NCBI GenBank assembly: GCA_905221605.1
Contig: CAJNDS010000959.1
Coordinates: 1 to 35,000 of the forward strand
Length of the DNA stretch: 35,000 bases
Reading direction: 5' to 3'
Source: Symbiodinium natans
Lineage: Eukaryota; Sar; Dinophyceae; Suessiales; Symbiodiniaceae
Shown: piece after piece, positions 19,510 to 29,999 of the stretch
Position numbering within the stretch: the stretch's first letter is position 1
How the letters are laid out: each line of letters starts with the position of its first letter
Notes under the pieces: generated by a model
Seen by the model: only the letters and a program-made list of their open reading frames with translations
What the model was told of the DNA's origin: nothing
The model's database searches: none
Translations under genes and position numbers: made by a program

Positions 19510-22500
19510 ATCGTCCACAAGACGGCGTATTGGGGGTCCATTCGAGTGGGCACGCCACTGCAGGAATTCAAGGCCGCCATGGGTTGTGCATGCTGCAATC
19601 TTGCCCAGTGACCTGCTACAGTGATGTACATGTAACGATACGTGGCGAGCACATATCAGGTGATCTTCGACACTGGCAGCGGGAACCTCATCCTGCCCAC
19701 GGCGAAATGTACCTCAGATGGGTGCTATCCCCGGTGGGAATCCGTGGGATTTCAACGAGGCGTCACTGTGGAGTTCCAAGCAAGCTGACAGCAGATAATT
19801 TTGTGGATGATTATCGAAAGTGCATAGACATCAGGCAGAAGAGCAGGAGATTATTGTACCCATCTTTGCATGAAGTCAGGTGCACGCGGCACAAGAAGTA
19901 CATCCCCTCGAAGTCCTCGACTTCCAAGGAGGCGCCGAGGGCCCACCTAGGGCTATGGACAACAATCGCTTTTGGACAAGTCATTTACTGCAGCCGAACT
20001 GTCAACAAATTTCTTCATCGACCTTGAAGCAGGTGACAAACGAGAACGGTGAGGGATCGACGGAGATCACATTCGGCACCGGGTCCATCACAGGCCTTGA
20101 CCTTCGAGTGCGTGGAGTGTTTGGGGTTAGGGTACGCCGGCGCAGAGCCGTGCGCAGCTAAGCCTGCTCTACCAGGCGACTTTTATGAGGACCGGTTCTG
20201 CATTGCAGAGTCCCTGTGCTCGGAGGCTGGGTGTAGCCGACAAGCATGATTTTGAAGCGTAGGGTCTTAGACTCTTAGCCGTTCGACCCTCCGCCTGGAT
20301 CCGGACCTCTGCAGAAAGGCAAAAACCCTTGTCCCACTGCCTCCACCATGGTGAGAGCCGTGATTAGCCGAGCAGTCGACCCCCCCAATTCTTAGCATCA
20401 TTTCTGGGCCACCAGAGGCGTAGGACTGGGCTTCACAGTGACTGGACGAGAAGACTCATGTTTTTCTGCAGTTGTTTTGGCTTGGGCTCTCCGTGCACTT
20501 ACCATGGCTAGAGCCTGGGCCGAGGGTATCATGTGCTAGTTATCAACAAGCTGCTTTCGGGTTTCTGTAGTCAAGACTCCCAACAGGCCCAGCACGCCCA
20601 CTTAAAGCACGCCCCAACAAATTGCTGGGTCCGCCGTAAGCCGCGTGTTGGTGCACTTGCTCTGCGTTCCCTGCTGAAAGCGCTGCCTCAATTTTCTCGC
20701 GCTTGTCGCACAGTGAAGGTGCGCTTCATCGGCTCGGTCGAGCAGAGTGCTGGAAGCTGAGTGCAGCTTCGGGGATAGAGTCATGTCATCCCACTGTATC
20801 CTGCACTTCCAACACGATCTGACAGCGAAGGGTTGACCTAAGGTCGCACTTGCCTTGTTGTGGAGCAGAAAAAATTGCGGTCGCTGCAGCCAAAGCTGCG
20901 AAACGAGCAGCGCTCCGCAGCTGAGGCAGTTCCATTCTCTTCCACTCCCTTCGATGGCATCTTGGGCCTTGGCTTCAAGGCGCCCCCCCCCCCCCCCCAC
21001 AGGAAAAAGATGCGCCACAGCATCGCGGTACCGGGGCCTTGAAACGCACCTGGCAAGGACCTATCCATGGGACATAACTTCAACATCTTGGACGACATGT
21101 ACCAGCCAACCTCCCAGCACATGGATCCTACCGAACTGTAGAAGGCTTGGGGCGTCCTCTTGGGCTCGGCCAGGACTGGCTCCCTCCCTGCAGGGCAGTT
21201 CTCGGTCTTCTTGACTGAGGACGGAGATTTCACTAATCACTAAAGTCCCTTCAGAGAAAAAGCCATCTCGTCGCCTCCCTGTGCCAAAAGGATGGCTCCA
21301 GTGAGATCACCTTTGGCGGATATAGGCACGAGCAAGCGCTTCTCAAAAACCAACCCAAGATTTCAACTAATTTCAACCCTCAAAGATGGGCAGGCCCGAG
21401 CTGCTGGCCTCGGAGGTGGTCTGGGCGCCAGTGACGCACGAGTCCTACTGGCAGGCTGCGAGCCCAGGCTTCTCGAGCGTGCGCACATCAAAACGTCTGG
21501 GCGCGATTCGGTGTAGGGCTCCAGTCATTTTCCTTTTTAGTACTAGAGACCTCCGCAAGCTTGATAGCTGACGCTTTGTGACGGGGGAAAGGTTCTTGGG
21601 AATGGACTTCTGGGAAGGCAGCGATACAATGCATTATTTCTCTCTGCGTTGAAAGGTCGGTGTTCAGGACATCACTTTCGACAACATCGACACTGGCCTC
21701 TGCGGCACGGACGGTTGCCAGGCGCGCTATGATGCTTGTTGGGAGGCAGGCTGGGTGCCTCGGTGTCTCGTTATCGCTGCAATCACGAAAGCTGGCCCCC
21801 TTGGGAGCTTGCGATCGTGCCTGTCAAAGTATGTCCAAGGCTTCAACTGTGTGACCATTCAATGGTTCAGGGCTTGTAGGAGGAGGGGGGGGCTCCCGTT
21901 GAAGCATGTTCAGTACCCCTTACCACTTTGAGGAGTGCAGGTGCCCACATGACTGGGCATGTGTGGACGCCATTCTTAAATCGGGTGCGCAGCCCATGCA
22001 GTTTTCATTAGAAATCAATGTTTAGCTGACGCCAGACCTCCTTGGGACCTTGGCCGTAACTCAGCTCCGAAAGAGAGAGGGTTTGCCTGCAACCTCTTCA
22101 AGCAAAATCTGTCCCAGTCCGATCGCACCCAGCAACATAGATCTGCAAAAAAAGGAATCCCCCCCAAAACCATGTAGTCAAGTCGTCGTCGGCCCGGTCG
22201 GGTTCAGGTTGCCGTGGACACGGGCACCTCGATGTTGGCTGGGCCGCCAGCCCTTGTCAACAGTCTGCAGGCACAGTTCGGATGTTTCCTGCAACTTACG
22301 CATGAATCGGCGAGCCATGCTGTCTCATTTTTCCGAGCCCATGCACATGCTTGTGGTGCAGAAGTCTGTAGCCGATCGGGTGCGCCCACCTTCGTCGTTC
22401 TTAGTTCAACAGAACACCTTGACTCATTAGCTGTCAGGAGAAAGTCTCTGCCAAGGCTGCTGGCTCAGAATGTTTTGAGACCATAGCGGATAGAACTAGT

Positions 22501-22803
22501 ACAGACAGTACAGAGTGTCCCTTGTATTTGGCCCTCTCAGCCTCAAAGGGTGCTCGGCCTCTGGGCTGGGTTCCTAAAGCTGCAGCCAAGGAAGACTGCT
22601 CCAACTTTGATAGCTTGCCCAACATCGGCTTCAAAGTTGGCAACAAGGTTGGCTGACGTTTATGCTGCTGTGTGATGTCTAGATTGACAGAACGCCGAAG
22701 GCCTTTAAAGGTCCTTTAAGCTTGGGTAGCTTGAAGTTGCCTTCGCCGCCTTCGCCTGAGCCTGCGCAGATCCTCAACCTGAAGCCGGAAGACTACATGG
22801 ACA
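19510..22803 (+). CDS. Pepsin-type aspartic protease (A1 family), at least 16 micro-exons, both ends incomplete
   Basis: Exons by frame and phase: 19510-19572, 19660-19721, 19880-19931, 20033-20093, 20176-20225, 20719-20748, 20911-20979, 21058-21098, 21174-21219, 21291-21337, 21394-21454, 21656-21721, 22208-22270, 22438-22455, 22591-22647 and 22770 to about 22803. A1 landmarks run in order: YWGSIRVGTPLQEFK, the first active site VIFDTGSGNL, CTRHKKYIPSKSSTS, the flap ITFGTGSITG, DFYEDRFCIAESLC, FDGILGLGF, NFNILDDM, QFSVFL, SEITFGGYR, LASEVVWAPV, the second active site VAVDTGTSML, DCSNFDSLPNIGF and LKPEDYMD. Both catalytic Asp residues are present, and the flap has Phe where many relatives have Tyr. 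Relatives work in vacuoles, lysosomes or the secretory route. Of 15 donors, about eleven are GC, three GT and one GA. The final A1 block (hydrophobic-GDxFLR-x-YY) is not found, and the signal and propeptide exons are missing. Confidence 0.85.
20980..21057 (+). other. 78-nt GC-AG intron containing a C16 tract
   Basis: After GGC TTC AAG the intron begins GC and within three bases enters an uninterrupted run of sixteen C (20983-20998). It ends GGCAAG before GAC CTA TCC. Phases on both sides are 0, and the protein reads LGLGFK-DLSMGHNF. A homopolymer this long next to a donor is unusual, and its exact length may be uncertain in sequencing. Confidence 0.7.
21220..21290 (+). other. Probable GA-AG intron in the protease gene
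   Basis: The upstream exon reads TTC TTG ACT GAG and is followed by GACGGAG. No GT or GC donor occurs before an in-frame TAA at 21241. Removing 21220-21290 joins LTE to DGSSEITFGGYR, matching the A1 family. GA donors are reported as a minor class in Symbiodiniaceae genomes. Confidence 0.6.
22438..22455 (+). other. 18-nt micro-exon of the protease gene (EKVSAK)
   Basis: Six codons, GAG AAA GTC TCT GCC AAG, sit between a TGTCAG acceptor and a GC donor, phase 0 on both sides. Inserting them between ...LVNSLQ and EDCSNFD... supplies the few residues that A1 proteases usually have there. Confidence 0.65.
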
Positions 22804-23178
22804 GCTGCAGTGTTTGGCCTTCTTTTCAGGTCACTTCCGTGTGAGTTGGCTAGGGTGTGATGTCTGAATTGAAGTTCAATGTCTCTGTTTTCGGCCGCGC
22901 AAATCCTTTAGGGTTCGGGGCGGTTTCATACTTGATCATACTTGCAGTGGACAGTTGGTTTCATGGACCGTGGCTGGTGTTGTGTGATTCGTAACTCTGC
23001 TCTGCAGCTGTTCGACCAAATGTAAATAACTCATAGCTGAGCTAGACTAGTAGCCCACTAGGACCTTCACCAGGCTCATACCTTTCGTCATGCCAGTCGT
23101 TGTCATGTTCGAACACATCTGAAGTTCTCACGCCGTCCGTTGAGCGCATCCGCCTGTTGCAGTTTGTCCGCTTTCGCA
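22804..23178. other. Short intergenic gap where the protease C-terminus should be
   Basis: Read in all three + frames, this stretch has no A1 C-terminal signature. One frame near 22970-22990 reads GPWLVLCDS followed by a stop, faintly like the expected GPLxxLGDxF, but too degenerate to call. The next gene starts at 23179. Confidence 0.4.
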
Positions 23179-24960
23179 ATGGGCTCCTCGTACGGGTGCT
23201 GCCACGGAGCGTCGCAGAGAGTTGTTTGTGACCCTGATCATAAATCGGGCACATCCCTTCTCTACCTCGACAGAGATTTTGACGATCTGGCATCGGCGAA
23301 AGCAAAGAGAAGAGACAACACGTCCCACGTGTCTGGAAAGCTGCGCGGTGTTCCTGTTCTCAGAATACCTACGAGCAACTTCCCATTGATAGCCAGCAGT
23401 ATTGAGAGAAGTGCGGTGGATGAGTTCAAGCACATGCTGGGTAGCCATGGTGTAGACACAACAGGCTGGGGCAGAGATGGCACGAAGGCCATCGAGCATT
23501 TATTTTGGGAGCTCTTCGTCCAGCATGGCAGCATTCTAACTGGAATTGGGACTGGAAAGCTGAAACGGGTCACACGAATCCTGAAACTGCAGATTCTCGC
23601 GGATATCAACGGAGTCGACCACGTCATGGTGTCGCGCTTGCAGTTCACGCATGACGGCCAGCAGGTCCAGCGTCAGCAGCTTCCTTTACGGAGGCTCTGC
23701 TGGAAGATGCCTTCAGACAATGCCTTGCTACAATCCTGTGAAATCAACCTTTGCGATGAGAACAATGAATACGCAGAGTCCTGGAAGAGCTGCTGGCCAT
23801 CAGTTCTGGAAGATCGACTTGGAATCTGTTCATCACTCCAGCATCAGCTGGATGAGGTCGCCAGCGCGTGCCCGAAGTATACGTTGGCAAGGAAAAGTAT
23901 GTAGTCAGGAGTTATGAGGAACAGGAATGGCAATCTTTGACGACAAGCTGATGACAACTGATTTAATCCCTTCCGTCAGAGTTTTGAGGATAACTGGGCT
24001 TCTTTTCCCAGGGCTTGGTAGTGCCACGCCGAGGCAGTGTTGTGATTTTGGAATGCAGAACTTCTTCTGAATTGTCGAGGGATGTAAGGCGCAAGTGTGC
24101 AAGGGGTTTGTTCAAGGATTCGTACTTCCTCTGCAACATCTGTTGTCAGAATCTTTGCACAAGTTTAGTATGTGAGTAACGAAGCTCCACAGTCTAAGGT
24201 ATCGTCAGTGCTCGGTGTTTCTGGGAAAGCATTGCATGTCTGTCGAGGTACAGCTACCACACCGAAGACAATGCCCTCAGCGAGGGCTACCCCGGCTTGA
24301 ACACACTCTACTGTGTGCACCAGGCCTTTGATTGACCATCTGGAGCTGCACAGTCACGCTTCCGTTGACTTGTGTTTAGAACGGAGGCCACGTTTCGGGT
24401 GACAAACCCCGCACATGCCAAGGCCGCAGACTCAACACACTTTCCGGAATGTCTGGGATCTAGTGAGACTCAGGAGGAAAATCATAGAACAGCAAGATGG
24501 TTCCATTTGACTCTTTCGCAAGAGGTGGCGTGCATTGGCCTCCCGCTTGGGCAGGAGCCACATTGGAGGGAGAGATGAGAGTGGGCGCTGAATGGTGACC
24601 CGTAGGACTTTGCCACGGCTGATGGCAGCTTTTGCTTGGAGAGGCCGGGCATCCCAGAAACATCTGGTAAGCTCGACATGAGTGACACGAGAGGACCACA
24701 TCTGCAGTGCAGGGCTGCAACTCTTTACACGCACATATCTCCTCTCTCCTCTCCTGCCTCCTCTTCTCCGTCCGTGCCAGGTTTCACAGCGAGGACACCT
24801 TGCCTATAGGCACGCAACTCAACGGTGGAATGTGCTAAATGTGTTCTACATGCAGTGCTAGATTTCAATGTGTCTTGTCTTTTTCCGTTCACGACTCCGC
24901 AGGTTCCCAGCTCAACGTTTGGTCATGGTTCCCTCGCCAGGAGTTTGACAAGGTGACACG
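23179..24960 (+). CDS. Conserved-looking protein with myristoylation/palmitoylation-type N-terminus, multi-exon
   Basis: Translation from ATG 23179 gives MGSSYGCCHG. Gly2 with Ser at positions 3-4 fits N-myristoylation, and Cys7-Cys8 could be palmitoylated, suggesting attachment to a membrane face. The first exon continues with LLYLDRDFDDL, LRGVPVLRIPTSNFPLIAS, SHGVDTTGWGRDGTKAIEHL, FWELFVQHGSILTGIGTGKL and KRVTRILKLQILAD. The first frame stays open to 23904, but from about 23868 a second frame reads RVPEVYVGKEKYVVRSYEEQ, so an exon border or indel lies there. Further exon pieces are 24248-24323 (SEGYPGLNTLYCVHQ, GC donor), about 24610-24660 (DFATADGSFCLERPG) and about 24902-24950 (SQLNVWSWFPRQEFDK). 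I do not recognise a named family. The order of the last motifs faintly recalls Nudix-type domains, but I saw no Nudix box. Confidence 0.6.
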
Positions 24961-25294
24961 CTGTGTAGCGCAATGATGGATGACAAGTCTCAATATCAAC
25001 ATGATGCTGCCTCTACTCTTGATGGCCTGCTTTGCAAGGCGAGTGCCCAGAAGAGGCCTGCCGGTTGAGCGGGCTCGAAAGCTGAGGGTTGGGGAAGCCC
25101 CGCTGTCCTTTATGTGTGAATGTGGTGATCTCTCTGGGATTTCAGGGCGGCAGCCACGGGACTGCAATTGAGTGTCGATGTCGCCTTTGTGATGCGCCCA
25201 AAAAAAAACCCCTCAAGCAGAGGCAGAACATGCCAGAGAACTCATGGAAGGGAACTTGCTGAACATCCGTCATGTTAGCTAAACAGCTGTAGCA

Positions 25295-25445
25295 GCTTGG
25301 AAAAAGCATTTGCCCTCGCAGCTTCTCGGAACCTACGAAGTGCAAGCAGGGCCGCAGCCTTGGATTATCGCAAAGTTCAAGAGGTCCTAAAAAGCAGCCT
25401 GCTTGAGGGTTCAGGTGTCACTTGCGGAGCCCTGAATGTTCAAAC
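25295..25445 (+). CDS. Unassigned exon-like segment
   Basis: After acceptor GTAGCAG one frame reads FALAASRNLRSASRAAALDY, then KVQEVLKSSLLEG, an amphipathic helical composition. It could be a downstream exon of the preceding gene. Splice sites and family are not established. Confidence 0.25.
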
Positions 25446-25507
25446 ATGTTCAAACGTCAGACTCTTGAAACTTCCATCAGAGCTCTGGCTGAGGAGGAGA
25501 AATCAAG

Positions 25508-25623
25508 GTGCCTGAAGGTGTGGCCGGGTTGCCCAGCCTGGTCGAAGACCTTGATGATTTCGTTGAAGACCCGTGCTTGCTTGAGATGCCAACACGAACA
25601 TGGGAGATGGAAACGATACTAAG
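25508..25623 (+). CDS. Acidic terminal exon candidate
   Basis: After an ATCAAG acceptor the frame reads VPEGVAGLPSLVEDLDDFVE, DPCLLEMPTRTWEMET, and ends ILRTP with a TGA. Acidic composition and the clean acceptor suggest a last exon, perhaps of the gene starting at 23179. No family is recognised. Confidence 0.35.
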
Positions 25624-25829
25624 GACACCCTGAACATAACAGTTATCCGTTGCACGCTGTCTGTCACTCAAGAGACGAAGTTGAGTTCTACTGAGGAGAA
25701 TGAGTTGATGCTGCGGAAGCGGGTTCCTGTTTCAGACGGCGTGTCCAAGCTCGTATCCTTGGAAGTCACGGGAGTTCTGGCCCCAGTGGCCTGGTCTGCA
25801 CTGTGCTCGTCTTGCTAGCTGGAATTACT

Positions 25830-27200
25830 GAGGCATCCACCGGCAACGCCAAGCGTGCCTCTTAGAGGGGAATGTTGATGCAATTTATGCAGAAGCAGTC
25901 AGCAAAGCAGTGCCTTCCGAGCCCTGTACCATCTCATGACATGTTCACAGTGACCTGCACGCACAGAAGTGCGCAGGTACCTTGTCGTGTAGCTGACAGC
26001 TGTTGTAGTTGCTCCCGGTAGCAGTCAGGAAAGCCGCTCCGAACACAAAGTTGCGCCGGGTTCTATCGAAAAAGAGCATGGGCCTCAAGATTGTCAAGGT
26101 TGCAGGGGCATGGGTAGACACCATGAGCCCAAGAGCAAACACTAGAGAAGACCGAGGAACCGACTGGGGCACTGTCAGGAGATCCATCTGCACGCAACTT
26201 TTTTGTTGGCATCTGCCAATGCTAGGCGATCAAAGCCTTTTTTCCTCATCAGTGTTTCTGACAGGAAGATGGCCAGCAAGATGCTCGATGTTAGCTACAC
26301 CCTGCAGCAGTTCACACAGGATGTGGGTGAGTGAGTGTTGCATGGCCGAGGGACACACTTTGCAGGCACTTAGGGGCACGGCTAGGGAATCATGCAAAGA
26401 AAGCGCCGCAATTGTTGAGGGAGCGAGAACCTTTGAAGAATGGCTCTTGCGGGCCCTAGCAGGACCTAGCTGCATTTCCAGAGCTCTCGCTCTATTTGCG
26501 TGATGGAGTGCCAGCCTGAGAATGACGTCGATGCATCACAATGCAGTGGCATGTGGGACATGCGCCTCAGGTAGTGGAGACTGGATCAGGGCGAACAGCT
26601 GATGACGAGTGCGCCATCCTGTTTATGACGGCGTAGTTTTGCTGGAGGGTTCAGCTTGAAGAAGCCACAGACTTTCTGCTTCTTTTTGCGGCTTTTTGCT
26701 TCCAGAGGTATCAGCGCACCATGTGTGCTTTCTTTGCGATCTATTGGCTGATGCGCCGGGAGCCTACAGTTCGAGCCCAGATTGCCGATTGCCGAGTTCA
26801 GCGGTCGCTACTCGTTTCTGTGATAGATAAAACGCGGTTTGGGAAACCACGGCCCCCCCCCCACCTCATGACCGTGGGCTGAACTAGGGTTTCTTTCTGC
26901 ATCACCTGATGCCAGTTTCCTGAATTCCGGTTTCCTGAATCACGTCCAGTTCTTACCTCGCGCGCCGATTCTTGATGATGTGATCATGGATCTTCCTTTT
27001 TTGGTGCTCTAGCTTTCCGGATGGGCTCAGGGACCATGCCATGCAAGCTGGATGTTGCAAGATCTGGGACAGCTTGTGCTAACAGATCTCAACGTCCAGC
27101 AGAGTTCATGCGGTGCGCTTTATGGGACAGACCATGAAAGTTCATGAAAGTGATGGCTCGATCCCTGTCTCTCTCTCTCTCACTCTCCCTCCCTCCCCCC
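25830..27200. other. Spacer or intron, no supported gene
   Basis: Open stretches such as 26009-26503 have a Lys/Arg-rich section (KLRRVLSKKSMGLKIVKVAG) but no motif or consistent splice phase. A C9 run lies near 26855. Nothing else is supportable. Confidence 0.35.
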
Positions 27201-27207
27201 TCCCCTT
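27168..27207. repeat. CT-rich microsatellite
   Basis: A (TC)n tract runs into CCCT/CCCC repeats on the + strand. It precedes an exon candidate by about 50 bp and may act as a polypyrimidine tract, which is inference. Confidence 0.8.
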
Positions 27208-27253
27208 CCCGAATCTGCGTCATGAGCATGGGCGGATGTGAGCACCTCATCAG

Positions 27254-27350
27254 GTCTGGACATCGACGGTCGGCAGGGCTTCTGCTTCGGAACGGACGAG
27301 ACCTGGACAGCCTTGGAGGCACCGGGCCTGGGTTGCGAGAGTCTTTGGTG
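27254..27350 (+). CDS. Isolated exon candidate
   Basis: After CTCATCAG the frame reads LDIDGRQGFCFGTDETWTAL, then EAPGLGCESLW and TGA. The upstream pyrimidine tract and the residue pattern suggest a real exon. The family is not recognised, and no partner exons were found. Confidence 0.35.
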
Positions 27351-27580
27351 ATTAGGCGCCGAGGTTATCAAAACGCACCGGTGGCTGACAGTACTTGGGG
27401 AAATTGGTTTCACTCTCCCGCTCCACCGGCATATGCTCCGGTATTCTGATCCGCCTGACTCCGGTTGATCCTGTCTGAAGATTTGTCTGAAGCTCTGCTT
27501 GGAACTGTGCCTTCCACCTTCCTCGTTGGTAGTTTCTCCTGATGCCGGCTTGATCAGGAGTCTGCAGTTCAGGATGGGCA

Positions 27581-27610
27581 GGCCTTGAGAGACCTTGAGA
27601 GACCTTGAGA
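27581..27610. repeat. 10-bp tandem repeat x3
   Basis: Three units of G[GA]CCTTGAGA lie in direct tandem, the last two identical. No coding context is supported. Confidence 0.9.
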
Positions 27611-27925
27611 GTAGCTTGAGATGCTTCTTTGGTACCCCAACGTTTGGTGATGTTGGTTTGCGTCAGGGTAGTAGTTCTTAGAGCGTGTTGGAGAGGGCAT
27701 AGCGACCGACTTTGAGAGCTTGCGGAAGTTCTTCTCCTCTGACCCGACCATGTGGCGTTGCTTTTGACAATGGAATCCAGCTGCTTGTTCTGCTCGTAGC
27801 CAGAAGGGCTGAAGGATGTCACATAGTGAAGGTGGCCATGAAGAGCGGGACTGCTCCAACCGAGCTGCAGAGGCGTCCCGGCCCCAGATTCCTTGAGGGA
27901 GCAGCTGGGCTGAGTTTGTGTGGTT

Positions 27926-27955
27926 GATACGAGATGATACGAGATGATACGAGAT
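27926..27955. repeat. 10-bp tandem repeat x3
   Basis: Three identical units of GATACGAGAT are followed by a diverged AGTAT. There is no coding context. Confidence 0.9.
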
Positions 27956-28540
27956 AGTATTGATTGCTATGAGGTGAAGTGCTTAGTTGCCATTCCTTGC
28001 GTGTGGCCAAGGTCTGTACCAGCTCGAGCGGCGCTTGGCGTTCTTTAACAATGCCCAGCTGGAGTCCCGGAAAGCGGTCGCGTAAAAGTGCCCCGACGTT
28101 GTCCGCTTGCACTCTCTACTCACCCACCCATCGAGGTGGAGCTTTTTTCGTCGGCTTATGGTTGATGTCGGGCACTCATGCTGCGCAATGAATGGGCTGC
28201 ATCGCGAAGCTCCCCCGACGTGATTGATTTGAGCTTGTCATGGCGCAAGAAGTCATGCCAGCTGCAGGGTCGCGTATAAAACGGGCCTGGACGCTTGCCC
28301 AGTGAACATCCAGTAGATTCACTAGACAGTGACATTCAGCACATCTTAACACACGTTTCAAAGTCTTTCAGAACTGTTCTGTGCCTTCCGGAGAGTCTCT
28401 CGTCTCTCCCGAGGCCGGCCTTCTGGAACAGACGTGCCAGGGTGGCAGGTCGGGGAGCTTGGGGGAAGAGTTTGCTGATGTAAGCGAAGACAAGAGTGGC
28501 ATGTGAGAGCAGATGTAATGCTTGACCACCCGCGAGACTT

Positions 28541-28729
28541 TCATTGTATTCTGTAGTCGTATGCTGGCTTGGTTTCGGCTTTCATCCCACTCCCATCACC
28601 GAGAACGTGTTGCTTGAATTCCGATTCCTCCCGGCCCAGCGTGTCAGGAACACCTTTCGCATCAACGAGACTCGGATGGTTTCGCTCTTGGCCAGCCCCT
28701 GATGTCTTCATGGCTTTGCTGTGGTTCAT
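28541..28729 (-). mobile_element. Possible retrotransposon gag-like fragment
   Basis: Read on the - strand, one frame contains MKTSGAGQERNHPSLVDAKG followed by VPDTLGREESEFKQ. A phrase of the type SLVDxKG...GxEExFxxW is, to my recollection, common near the start of Ty1/copia gag-like proteins in dinoflagellate genomes. The resemblance ends after FKQ, the usual Trp is absent, and I saw no integrase or reverse transcriptase motif nearby. If right, it is a decayed fragment, and the only element here facing against the genes. Confidence 0.25.
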
Positions 28730-28961
28730 GAGTTCATGGCTACTTCGTCGTCTCCTGTCTCCAGCGGCAAGACTTGCGTGGTTAACAGGCCTTGACAGCC
28801 ATCCACGACATCATGAAAATCGAGAACCTGCTGCCAACGGCAAGCCTGACTCATTAGACCATGTCATCTGCTACTTGCATGCTGACTGCATAGCTGCTGC
28901 TCGTGCAAGCTTCGACCTAGACAGACAAGTGGCCCATTGGCAAAGTCACGAAAGTTTGTGA

Positions 28962-29474
28962 AGTTAGGCTTAAAGTGGGCACGCGGCTTCTGATTGGGGA
29001 GCAACGTTCTGGTCGCGAAAAACTTATTCGCCTGACACAAAAGAACCTCTGATGAAGGAACGAGTCGAAACAAACAGATCCGCAGCAGCCAGGCTGATTA
29101 GGTTGATTCGACTGGCTACCATAATAACCATGACAGCATGTCCGGTTGAGCTAGCTCCTTAAAATTCTGGGACCTTCGGGGCACCCCTGTAGCTTTCATT
29201 CGCCCTGCTCTCCAGTGCCCTTGCAAAGTGCAGGTGCAACCAGAGCATGATGGATACCATGGTCGCACAGCTGCAATAATTGCATAGTCACGATGATCTT
29301 GAATCGTCCTTGTGGTGCCCTGTGTGTTTAGGGGTGACAGGAGTGTCGGCTAGTTTTGGGTTCAAAGGCTATGCCGCTGGAGATGTCATCGGAGACCACG
29401 ATCACGCCTTGTGCTACGTGATGGACTGCGGTTGGTTGCAGTTGTTATTCGAGCTTTGCAGGGGTTCGCTGCAG
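28962..29474. other. Spacer or intron
   Basis: A possible exon piece near 29350-29440 (GFKGYAAGDVIGDHDHALCY) lies in an open frame, but its borders are not visible. The rest shows no motif. Confidence 0.25.
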
Positions 29475-29643
29475 CCCGGCAGTAGCCATCGAGGGAGCTC
29501 GGGGCATTTACTCAGATTTTCCTGGAAAGGAACACTATCCGGACCTTCTGCCCTCGTTCAAAGACCTTGATCCAGCAGAGAGACAGTCGGTTCAATTTAC
29601 GCAGCGCGAGTCTCAGATGGAGCTTCTTCCCCACGGAAGATGA
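29475..29643 (+). CDS. Terminal exon candidate, unassigned
   Basis: After a CTGCAG acceptor (29469-29474) one frame reads AVAIEGARGIYSDFPGKEHY, PDLLPSFKDLDPAERQ, SVQFTQRESQMELLPHGR and a TGA at 29641-29643. The composition is typical of coding sequence. No family is recognised. Confidence 0.4.
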
Positions 29644-29830
29644 CATGTGACATGCTGCCTCCATTGGACTTGCGGAGATGGATGTGCAGGGTCACCACTC
29701 CAGAATCGCGTGCGTCGTGTTGCCCACCGGAAACCAACTTACATGGAATACCTGGTTCTATTGCGAAGAAGGGCATGGGTAGATTTCATGGTCATTTTGC
29801 CTGCCTCTCCTTCCATCCCTCTCTCGTTTT

Positions 29831-29877
29831 AAATGGAAACGCTTGCGCACCCTGCCTCGGCTGGGCTGGCCCGATGC
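29831..29877. repeat. Dispersed element, copy 2 (first copy at 16483)
   Basis: It shares the blocks AAACGCTTGCGC, GCCTCGGC and GGCCCGATGC with 16483-16528 in the same order. The flanks are not obviously related. Confidence 0.45.
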
Positions 29878-29971
29878 GGGAATGTAGCGTGCGCAAGGCA
29901 ATGGTCCCGGAAAGAGCGGACTCAGCACAGGGGTTTTCAGGGTGCCAGCAGGTGCCAGGCAGGGGGTCTGA

Positions 29972-29984
29972 GGGGGGGGGGGGG
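29972..29984. repeat. Poly-G tract (G13)
   Basis: An uninterrupted run of thirteen G in gene-free sequence. Its length may be uncertain in sequencing. Confidence 0.85.
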
Positions 29985-29999
29985 TCGTGGTCTGTGTGG

